A DNA stretch of 6,101 nucleotides from an uncultured Lachnospiraceae bacterium. Its GTDB lineage: Bacteria; Bacillota_A; Clostridia; Lachnospirales; Lachnospiraceae. Both the position numbers and the translations under genes were made by a program. Positions 1 to 5,724 of this stretch are shown piece by piece. The stretch is from NCBI GenBank assembly GCA_910585855.1, contig CAJUGZ010000002.1:1-6101 (forward strand), in the 5' to 3' direction. Below the pieces are notes generated by a model. The model made no database searches. It had not been told where the DNA came from and was given only the letters and a program-made list of their open reading frames with translations. Within the stretch, counting starts at the first letter, position 1. Each line of letters opens with the position of its first letter.

Positions 1-1
1 T

Positions 2-31
2 GATGTAATAGAAACATAGTGGAATGTAAAT
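2..31 (+). repeat. CRISPR direct repeat, first complete copy (30 bp)
   Basis: The repeat consists of an 18-base part GATGTAATAGAAACATAG followed by a 12-base part TGGAATGTAAAT, with 8 G/C of 30. The 3' end ATGTAAAT fits the 8-nt 5' handle left by Cas6 in type I-B systems, and the last 12 bases closely resemble remembered C. difficile and fusobacterial repeats. This sets the transcribed strand as plus. Internal structure is weak: ACAT (repeat positions 13-16) can pair with ATGT (23-26) around a 6-nt loop. The only CC dinucleotide on either strand is on the minus strand opposite repeat positions 20-21, where the minus strand reads CCA immediately before CTATG. That CCA serves as the PAM for the array-derived spacers described below. 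Confidence 0.97.
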
Positions 32-68
32 CTATGTTTCTATTACATCTACCCGTCGGCGATCAATG
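32..68 (+). CRISPR. Spacer 1: array-derived chimera (source not in window)
   Basis: This 37-bp spacer starts with CTATGTTTCTATTACATC, the exact reverse complement of the first 18 bases of the repeat. The remaining 19 bases are TACCCGTCGGCGATCAATG. The structure matches spacers 2, 4 and 13, whose sources are visible here, so it is read as a spacer copied from the minus strand of the array across a spacer-repeat junction. The predicted source is a spacer ending CATTGATCGCCGACGGGTA, which I do not find in this window. With the preceding repeat it forms a perfect 18-bp inverted repeat around 12 bases. Confidence 0.85.
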
Positions 69-98
69 GATGTAATAGAAACATAGTGGAATGTAAAT

Positions 99-134
99 CT
101 ATGTTTCTATTACATCAAAATGAAAATTGACGTA
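99..134 (+). CRISPR. Spacer 2: copied from the array at 3036-3071
   Basis: This 36-bp spacer has two halves. Bases 99-116 are the reverse complement of the first 18 bases of the repeat. Bases 117-134 (AAAATGAAAATTGACGTA) are the exact reverse complement of the last 18 bases of spacer 46 (3036-3053). The whole spacer is therefore a 36/36 match to the minus strand of 3036-3071. The minus strand reads CCA directly upstream of the protospacer (3072-3074 read TGG on plus), a canonical type I-B PAM. The guide would target its own array unless interference is blocked or the crRNA folds on itself. Confidence 0.95.
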
Positions 135-164
135 GATGTAATAGAAACATAGTGGAATGTAAAT

Positions 165-202
165 CTATGTTTCTATTACATCGCTTCGCGTGGCAAGTAG
201 AG
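165..202 (+). CRISPR. Spacer 3: array-derived chimera (source not in window)
   Basis: This 38-bp spacer starts with the same 18-base inverted copy of the repeat 5' part. The remaining 20 bases are GCTTCGCGTGGCAAGTAGAG. No spacer in the window ends with the reverse complement, so the predicted source lies in the unseen part of the array or in a deleted unit. The array origin is inferred by analogy with spacers 2, 4 and 13. Confidence 0.83.
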
Positions 203-232
203 GATGTAATAGAAACATAGTGGAATGTAAAT

Positions 233-268
233 CTATGTTTCTATTACATCCCTGATGGGAGGCTCGAG
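233..268 (+). CRISPR. Spacer 4: copied from the array at 3301-3336
   Basis: Bases 233-250 are the inverted first 18 bases of the repeat. Bases 251-268 (CCTGATGGGAGGCTCGAG) are the exact reverse complement of the last 18 bases of spacer 50 (3301-3318). The 36-bp spacer is a perfect copy of the minus strand of 3301-3336, next to a minus-strand CCA (TGG at 3337-3339 on plus). The 18 bases taken from spacer 50 encode PDGRLE of a phage-like protein, so this guide keeps half of an older phage-derived spacer, inverted. Confidence 0.95.
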
Positions 269-561
269 GATGTAATAGAAACATAGTGGAATGTAAATTC
301 TGTCGATTGAATACGATTCTCTATCTTTTGAATCGATGTAATAGAAACATAGTGGAATGTAAATGATGAGGATACCCCGAAAGGTTCGTATTGGTTAAGG
401 ATGTAATAGAAACATAGTGGAATGTAAATAAATTGACTGGACCGGTTATACAGTATGTCCCCGTCGATGTAATAGAAACATAGTGGAATGTAAATTGCTA
501 TCCGCTGATTCAGCATATATGCATAATCTTCGATGTAATAGAAACATAGTGGAATGTAAAT

Positions 562-596
562 CTATGTTTCTATTACATCAAGGTTTTATTATATCA
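562..596 (+). CRISPR. Spacer 9: array-derived chimera (source not in window)
   Basis: This 35-bp spacer starts with the 18-base inverted repeat segment (562-579), followed by 17 bases, AAGGTTTTATTATATCA. The predicted source spacer ends TGATATAATAAAACCTT and is not in this window. It is separated from the block of spacers 1-4 by four ordinary spacers, so it seems to record a separate, earlier event if the leader is on the left. Confidence 0.83.
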
Positions 597-824
597 GATG
601 TAATAGAAACATAGTGGAATGTAAATGTATTTGTGACGTAATACAGGAGCAGATTTTGCTAATGATGTAATAGAAACATAGTGGAATGTAAATTTTGTCT
701 TTCTCCTGCTTGTCCTTCCTCAGCATACGATGTAATAGAAACATAGTGGAATGTAAATAGACAGTTTAAAAATGGTTAAATGCGGCTATACACGGATGTA
801 ATAGAAACATAGTGGAATGTAAAT

Positions 825-860
825 CTATGTTTCTATTACATCGATGACTGAGAACAGTGA
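825..860 (+). CRISPR. Spacer 13: copied from the array at 2904-2939
   Basis: Bases 825-842 are the inverted first 18 bases of the repeat. Bases 843-860 (GATGACTGAGAACAGTGA) are the exact reverse complement of the last 18 bases of spacer 44 (2904-2921). The spacer is a 36/36 match to the minus strand of 2904-2939, again beside CCA on the minus strand (2940-2942 read TGG on plus). It is the rightmost, and by the inferred polarity the oldest, of the six array-derived spacers seen here. Confidence 0.95.
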
Positions 861-1091
861 GATGTAATAGAAACATAGTGGAATGTAAATATTTATCAAA
901 ACACGGACATCGATCGTCGCAGGGTGAGGATGTAATAGAAACATAGTGGAATGTAAATACCATGGTTGATAAGTTTGAAGAGATTTTGAGATCAGATGTA
1001 ATAGAAACATAGTGGAATGTAAATAATACAGGTAGTAATGCATTGCTTAATGTGTTCGGAGGATGTAATAGAAACATAGTGGAATGTAAAT

Positions 1092-1128
1092 TGCAGGTTT
1101 AGATCTACATTAGATATGTACAGATTCG
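1092..1128 (+). CRISPR. Spacer 17: homologous family C
   Basis: The plus strand encodes CRFRSTLDMYRF. It aligns in register with spacer 38 (30/37 identical), giving the common peptide FRxTLDxYRF. The source protein is not recognised. Confidence 0.75.
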
Positions 1129-1158
1129 GATGTAATAGAAACATAGTGGAATGTAAAT

Positions 1159-1194
1159 ACCGGACCAACCGGACCGACCGGACCAATTGCCCCA
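1159..1194 (+). CRISPR. Spacer 18: collagen-like coding repeat
   Basis: The plus strand encodes TGPTGPTGPIAP, a collagen-like Gly-X-Y tract. The DNA is itself a short tandem repeat of about nine bases. Such tracts are common in phage tail fibres and in some Firmicutes surface and exosporium proteins, so the target could be viral or cellular, and the guide may match many sites. Confidence 0.75.
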
Positions 1195-1554
1195 GATGTA
1201 ATAGAAACATAGTGGAATGTAAATTTCTCAGTAATTCTAGTTCTACTCGAATCATTACCTCGATGTAATAGAAACATAGTGGAATGTAAATTTGATTCAA
1301 TCTCTTCTTGCCGTGTCGGTGCATCTGGGATGTAATAGAAACATAGTGGAATGTAAATTTTGCAATCGACTTATTGATGAGTTTTTTTTGCTCGATGTAA
1401 TAGAAACATAGTGGAATGTAAATACGGAATTAAGTCACAGACAGTTTATAGGATTATGGATGTAATAGAAACATAGTGGAATGTAAATCAGTAACTACTG
1501 CGAAAATTAAGAGGTCACTTCCTCGATGTAATAGAAACATAGTGGAATGTAAAT

Positions 1555-1591
1555 GTTTGTTTAGATGCAGAAATTTATGTATAGGAGGTTA
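1555..1591 (+). CRISPR. Spacer 24: phage gene end with Shine-Dalgarno
   Basis: The plus strand reads LDAEIYV followed by a TAG stop, overlapping AGGAGG (1583-1588), a strong ribosome binding site for a following gene. Spacer 31 carries a related end (LDAEIY then TAA), shifted by three bases. The protospacer therefore lies at a tight gene junction. Confidence 0.65.
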
Positions 1592-2019
1592 GATGTAATA
1601 GAAACATAGTGGAATGTAAATATTATATTTGGTACGGAATCAACACCATTTTCGCCACGATGTAATAGAAACATAGTGGAATGTAAATAACAAAGGCTGG
1701 AGTAGTCAAAAAGGAAAGCTAGGGATGTAATAGAAACATAGTGGAATGTAAATTATGGTATATACGGTACAAAATTAGAATTAGAATTAGATGTAATAGA
1801 AACATAGTGGAATGTAAATGTTGGATGGGAGAATAGTAACAAATGATGGATGCCTGATGTAATAGAAACATAGTGGAATGTAAATGGCTTAATTATAAAT
1901 ATCAAAAAGAAGATTTTGTTTCGATGTAATAGAAACATAGTGGAATGTAAATGATTTTAAGATCAATCAAAGAGGGCAAACAAAATATGGATGTAATAGA
2001 AACATAGTGGAATGTAAAT

Positions 2020-2057
2020 GTGTTAGATGCAGAGATTTATTAACAATTTACTTTAGG
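2020..2057 (+). CRISPR. Spacer 31: related gene end
   Basis: The plus strand encodes LDAEIY followed by TAA. It shares the core TTAGATGCAGA-ATTTAT with spacer 24, then diverges after the stop codon, as expected where coding sequence gives way to intergenic DNA. The register differs by three bases, so a different PAM was used. Confidence 0.62.
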
Positions 2058-2287
2058 GATGTAATAGAAACATAGTGGAATGTAAATCAATATGTTGGAA
2101 TTTGGCAGTATAGTAGTAAAGGGAGATGTAATAGAAACATAGTGGAATGTAAATATATGAATCTTTCGGGGCATCCTCATCTGGTGCGACAGATGTAATA
2201 GAAACATAGTGGAATGTAAATAAGGATGAACGTTTAGGATGCAATCAAATCTATAAAGATGTAATAGAAACATAGTGGAATGTAAAT

Positions 2288-2324
2288 GTGGTAGGGAAAT
2301 TCAGCACCTCGCCCGGCTCAACTT
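2288..2324 (-). CRISPR. Spacer 35: homologous family A, phage-like coding site
   Basis: On the minus strand this 37-bp spacer encodes VEPGEVLNFPTT. It aligns end to end, without gaps, with spacer 51 (32/37 identical by my count) and spacer 39 (29/37). The shared register means the three were cut at the same PAM-adjacent position of homologous genes. The protein is not recognised; a phage virion or tail protein is a guess. Confidence 0.8.
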
Positions 2325-2486
2325 GATGTAATAGAAACATAGTGGAATGTAAATTACGGCTACAGAACAAAGAAAATCATGGTAAACGGGATGTAATAGA
2401 AACATAGTGGAATGTAAATACAATATACAACGTATATGCACGGGTTGATAGTAAAAGATGTAATAGAAACATAGTGGAATGTAAAT

Positions 2487-2523
2487 TGAATGTTTAGACT
2501 TACATTAGATGTATACAGATTCA
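2487..2523 (+). CRISPR. Spacer 38: homologous family C, includes a possible start codon
   Basis: The plus strand reads TGA and then ATG, followed by codons for FRLTLDVYRF. The in-frame stop just before ATG suggests the protospacer covers the first codons of a small phage gene, homologous to the site sampled by spacer 17. Confidence 0.7.
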
Positions 2524-2553
2524 GATGTAATAGAAACATAGTGGAATGTAAAT

Positions 2554-2590
2554 GTTGTAGGAAAAGTCAGAGTGTCCCCCGGCTCAACTT
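2554..2590 (-). CRISPR. Spacer 39: homologous family A
   Basis: The minus strand encodes VEPGDTLTFPTT, the most divergent member of the family (30/37 identical to spacer 51). Differences from its relatives are concentrated in the codons for the variable residues E/D, V/T and N/T. Confidence 0.8.
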
Positions 2591-2686
2591 GATGTAATAG
2601 AAACATAGTGGAATGTAAATTTTCATCAAACACGACCATAATAGCGCCGTACGTCCGATGTAATAGAAACATAGTGGAATGTAAAT

Positions 2687-2724
2687 GTCGCACCAGTCGC
2701 ACCCGTAGCCCCGGTGTCACCCTG
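2687..2724 (-). CRISPR. Spacer 41: collagen-like coding repeat
   Basis: The minus strand encodes QGDTGATGATGA, a Gly-X-Y tract rich in Ala and Thr. It is the second of three collagen-like spacers and has the opposite coding strand to spacer 18. Confidence 0.75.
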
Positions 2725-2903
2725 GATGTAATAGAAACATAGTGGAATGTAAATTGAATTGATTAGAGTATAGCATATTTAAACTATTCTGATGTAATAG
2801 AAACATAGTGGAATGTAAATATCGTAAGTTTAATACGTGCAAAATACATAGACCCGATGTAATAGAAACATAGTGGAATGTAAATATCTTAGTCTGATAC
2901 ATC

Positions 2904-2942
2904 TCACTGTTCTCAGTCATCGATGTAATAGAAACATAGTGG
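2904..2942 (-). other. Source protospacer and CCA PAM of spacer 13
   Basis: This segment spans the 3' half of spacer 44, the first 18 bases of the next repeat, and the three bases whose minus strand reads CCA. It is identical to spacer 13 when read on the minus strand. Spacer 44 itself is an ordinary, full-length spacer without repeat sequence, which makes it the donor rather than the copy. Confidence 0.93.
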
Positions 2943-3035
2943 AATGTAAATTATGCGTTTATTAAATCGTCTATTCCGCCGAAGTCAGATGTAATAGAAA
3001 CATAGTGGAATGTAAATGTCGTTGAATCTATGCTA

Positions 3036-3074
3036 TACGTCAATTTTCATTTTGATGTAATAGAAACATAGTGG
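3036..3074 (-). other. Source protospacer and CCA PAM of spacer 2
   Basis: This segment spans the 3' half of spacer 46 and the first 18 bases of the repeat at 3054, followed by TGG on plus (CCA on minus). Read on the minus strand it equals spacer 2 over all 36 bases. Confidence 0.93.
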
Positions 3075-3282
3075 AATGTAAATCTGAATCCATACCGGGC
3101 GTTTTCACCCGGCATGGAGATGTAATAGAAACATAGTGGAATGTAAATATGGGGGGTATGGTGTACTGCACACGCCCGGCAGGCAGATGTAATAGAAACA
3201 TAGTGGAATGTAAATTCTGAATATTGAAATTGCTTTTTGCAAAAGATATCTTGATGTAATAGAAACATAGTGGAATGTAAAT

Positions 3283-3318
3283 TTGCTCCGGAATCCACGC
3301 CTCGAGCCTCCCATCAGG
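3283..3318 (-). CRISPR. Spacer 50: homologous family B and donor of spacer 4
   Basis: The minus strand encodes PDGRLEAWIPEQ in an open frame. It aligns in register with spacer 74 (28/36 identical; all eight differences are transitions), which encodes PDGRFEAWIPEQ. Its last 18 bases were reused, inverted, in spacer 4. The source protein is not recognised. Confidence 0.82.
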
Positions 3319-3339
3319 GATGTAATAGAAACATAGTGG
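3301..3339 (-). other. Source protospacer and CCA PAM of spacer 4
   Basis: This segment spans the 3' half of spacer 50 and the first 18 bases of the repeat at 3319, followed by TGG on plus (CCA on minus). Read on the minus strand it equals spacer 4 over all 36 bases. All three visible sources fall within about 440 bp of each other. Confidence 0.93.
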
Positions 3340-3348
3340 AATGTAAAT

Positions 3349-3385
3349 GTTGTAGGAAAATTCAGCACCTCCCCCGGTTGAACTT
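3349..3385 (-). CRISPR. Spacer 51: homologous family A
   Basis: The minus strand encodes VQPGEVLNFPTT. It differs from spacer 35 at five positions, and only E/Q changes the encoded peptide. This points to purifying selection on the source gene rather than mutation inside the array. Confidence 0.8.
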
Positions 3386-3480
3386 GATGTAATAGAAACA
3401 TAGTGGAATGTAAATTCTGACATCAAATAATCTATTACTGCCTTAATACCGATGTAATAGAAACATAGTGGAATGTAAAT

Positions 3481-3515
3481 TTGTCGCCTTTAGGTCCTTG
3501 TATACCTTGTTCCCC
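3481..3515 (-). CRISPR. Spacer 53: collagen-like coding repeat
   Basis: The minus strand encodes GEQGIQGPKGD, a regular Gly-X-Y tract with charged residues, typical of phage tail-fibre collagen-like domains. This is the third such spacer. Confidence 0.75.
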
Positions 3516-3810
3516 GATGTAATAGAAACATAGTGGAATGTAAATTGTCTGAGTGGATTTTTCTTTTATGATGGATTCCATGATGTAATAGAAACATAGT
3601 GGAATGTAAATGAGTTTGAAGCATCATTCTTAATAGTTCCGCTATCAGATGTAATAGAAACATAGTGGAATGTAAATATATCTTTTGGTATGAGATTTGT
3701 GCGTGACTAGAGCCGATGTAATAGAAACATAGTGGAATGTAAATTTAAGTGGAAAAACAATTACATTTTCTGCTCATTGTGATGTAATAGAAACATAGTG
3801 GAATGTAAAT

Positions 3811-3847
3811 GAACTTATTCCCCTGTTCGGGGCGTTTTTTATGCCCC
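3811..3847 (+). terminator. Spacer 58: terminator-like hairpin inside the array
   Basis: The plus strand contains CCCC-TGTTC-GGGG followed by CG and six T, a short GC stem with a U run in the direction of array transcription. A second pairing of GGGGC with the downstream GCCCC is possible. It was probably captured from a phage intergenic terminator. The stem is only 4 bp in the main fold, so termination within the pre-crRNA would be partial at most. Confidence 0.5.
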
Positions 3848-3877
3848 GATGTAATAGAAACATAGTGGAATGTAAAT

Positions 3878-3913
3878 TAGCCAGAATCGAAAAGCCATCA
3901 CGGGTCATATAGT
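3878..3913 (-). CRISPR. Spacer 59: resembles Rha-family phage regulator
   Basis: The minus strand encodes YMTRDGFSILA. This resembles the T-R-D-G-F-x-x-L-A signature I associate with the Rha (pRha) family of temperate-phage regulatory proteins. If so, the protospacer is in a temperate phage or prophage. The call rests on 11 residues and memory of the family motif. Confidence 0.55.
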
Positions 3914-4009
3914 GATGTAATAGAAACATAGTGGAATGTAAATATCTTCTCGTAAAATCTCGAACTGTTGTTCTTGAGTGATGTAATAGAAACATAGTGG
4001 AATGTAAAT

Positions 4010-4045
4010 CAATATATATGGAGGCTTTTAAATGTTGATGACATC
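4010..4045 (+). CRISPR. Spacer 61: captured translation start
   Basis: The spacer contains GGAGG (4020-4024), seven bases, then ATG (4032-4034) and codons for MLMT. This is a textbook Firmicutes-type ribosome binding site and start, so the protospacer covers the start of a gene. Other spacers with plausible starts include spacer 69 and, on the minus strand, spacers 62 (MKILQITRLI) and 73 (MIVDFDVH). Confidence 0.6.
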
Positions 4046-4534
4046 GATGTAATAGAAACATAGTGGAATGTAAATGAATCAGTCGTGTTATCTGTAAGAT
4101 TTTCATCACTGATGTAATAGAAACATAGTGGAATGTAAATTCGTAACAAGGGATTTGAAATAATCGCTACCGTTGGGATGTAATAGAAACATAGTGGAAT
4201 GTAAATCAGCGCCGGATATTTGTAAGTATCGTTGTCTTCAATTGATGTAATAGAAACATAGTGGAATGTAAATTCGCATCGATCATAGTCTTTGTTTGCG
4301 TATATCTGGATGTAATAGAAACATAGTGGAATGTAAATCTACCCATTTATCGAAATCTTTAAGACGATTTGCGATGTAATAGAAACATAGTGGAATGTAA
4401 ATACTACCAGGGTATGCAATCTGTAATTTGCCAAAGTTGATGTAATAGAAACATAGTGGAATGTAAATTGTAGCCCCCTAACTCTGACAGTTTTACTTTT
4501 TTGCGATGTAATAGAAACATAGTGGAATGTAAAT

Positions 4535-4571
4535 AATAGATTTAGGGCGGTAATATGAATGTTAAGTTTTC
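4535..4571 (+). CRISPR. Spacer 69: captured translation start
   Basis: A purine-rich AGGGCGG (4544-4550) precedes ATG (4555-4557) and codons for MNVKF. It is probably the start of a phage gene, with a less canonical ribosome binding site than spacer 61. Confidence 0.45.
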
Positions 4572-4866
4572 GATGTAATAGAAACATAGTGGAATGTAAA
4601 TCTGGGAGTGACATCAATCAGATAATTGCAATGGAAATGATGTAATAGAAACATAGTGGAATGTAAATAGTAAAAGTGTAATTGAGGATATATGTACAAA
4701 GATCGATGTAATAGAAACATAGTGGAATGTAAATTGGGTTTATTCTAAAATTGATCAGATTGCAGGAATGGATGTAATAGAAACATAGTGGAATGTAAAT
4801 GTGGACATCAAAATCGACAATCATGATTTTCTACTCGATGTAATAGAAACATAGTGGAATGTAAAT

Positions 4867-4903
4867 CTGCTCTGGAATCCATGCCTCAAATCTTCCGTCA
4901 GGG
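4867..4903 (-). CRISPR. Spacer 74: homologous family B
   Basis: The minus strand encodes PDGRFEAWIPEQ, differing from the spacer 50 peptide only at L/F. Both spacers start at the same position relative to the gene, which implies a conserved PAM next to it. Confidence 0.82.
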
Positions 4904-5527
4904 GATGTAATAGAAACATAGTGGAATGTAAATATATTCCCGTGACTTCTAGCCCATTCTTCTACATGCCGATGTAATAGAAACATAGTGGAATGTAAAT
5001 TAGTCCCTAAGTAAATTTCATATCGCGAATATGGAGGATGTAATAGAAACATAGTGGAATGTAAATGCAGACGGCGGGATTCCGGGCGGAATGGAAGTAG
5101 TGATGTAATAGAAACATAGTGGAATGTAAATAATTGCATGACAACATCATTCTGGGATGAAGAGCGTAGATGTAATAGAAACATAGTGGAATGTAAATCT
5201 TATTTCAGGTGAAAAATGGGTTTCTATTCAGAAGATGTAATAGAAACATAGTGGAATGTAAATTTATGACTTTGTTCTGTTGATTGATATTTTCGGCGAC
5301 GATGTAATAGAAACATAGTGGAATGTAAATACGGAATTGGTAGTTGGTTTACAAGCTACAGCAGAAGATGTAATAGAAACATAGTGGAATGTAAATTAGC
5401 TTACCTAACGGCTATACGGGGAGAAAGGTTAAGATGTAATAGAAACATAGTGGAATGTAAATTAGTTCGTGTCATCCTCAGTAGAATTTTTATACTGGAT
5501 GTAATAGAAACATAGTGGAATGTAAAT

Positions 5528-5563
5528 ATTCTGATTGTTTTTTGTCCGTTTCACGTGAAAAAC
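5528..5563 (+). CRISPR. Spacer 84: contains a site resembling parS
   Basis: Bases 5547-5562 match the bacterial parS consensus TGTTTCACGTGAAACA at 14 of 16 positions and include the perfect 12-bp palindrome TTTCACGTGAAA (5549-5560). parS is the ParB-binding centromere site of chromosomes, many plasmids and some plasmid-like phages. The protospacer may be such a site, or the match may be chance or a coding palindrome (VFHVKR on the minus strand). Confidence 0.45.
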
Positions 5564-5724
5564 GATGTAATAGAAACATAGTGGAATGTAAATTGGCTTA
5601 TGCATTAGCACTATCGACTGTAGCAAACAGATGTAATAGAAACATAGTGGAATGTAAATATTGTTCAAGCAGGCAAACAATTCTTACATTTATTGATGTA
5701 ATAGAAACATAGTGGAATGTAAAT

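Noticed and set aside
32..842. The inverted 18-base segments as assembly or library fold-back artefacts.
   Set aside because: Fold-back chimeras would invert a continuous longer stretch next to the break and vary in length. Here the second half comes from units more than 2 kb away, total length is always a normal spacer length, and the break is always at the PAM. Read-level confirmation is still worthwhile.
32..842. A second repeat type or composite array with a 48-bp repeat at the left end.
   Set aside because: The extra 18 bases occur in only six units, scattered among normal ones, and three sources are identified. A different repeat does not explain the variable halves.
1382..1389. A run of eight T in spacer 21 as a terminator.
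   Set aside because: No stable hairpin precedes it.
891..2656. Spacers 14 and 40 share a loose match around ATCAAA and CACG.
   Set aside because: The alignment needs a gap and the encoded peptides are only weakly alike, so it is not counted as a homologous pair.
5199..5233. Spacer 79 contains GTTTCTATT, also found in the antisense repeat.
   Set aside because: It is only nine bases, not at the PAM-defined position and not joined to a known spacer end, so it is most likely chance.
244..5712. Many open frames of 60-130 codons, mostly on the minus strand, with repeated peptides such as FTFHYVSITS, IYIPLCFYYI and LHSTMFLLH.
   Set aside because: These are the three minus-strand translations of the 30-bp repeat. 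Frames stay open only because the repeat lacks stops there. There are no ribosome binding sites, and the peptides recur with the array period, so no protein gene is called.
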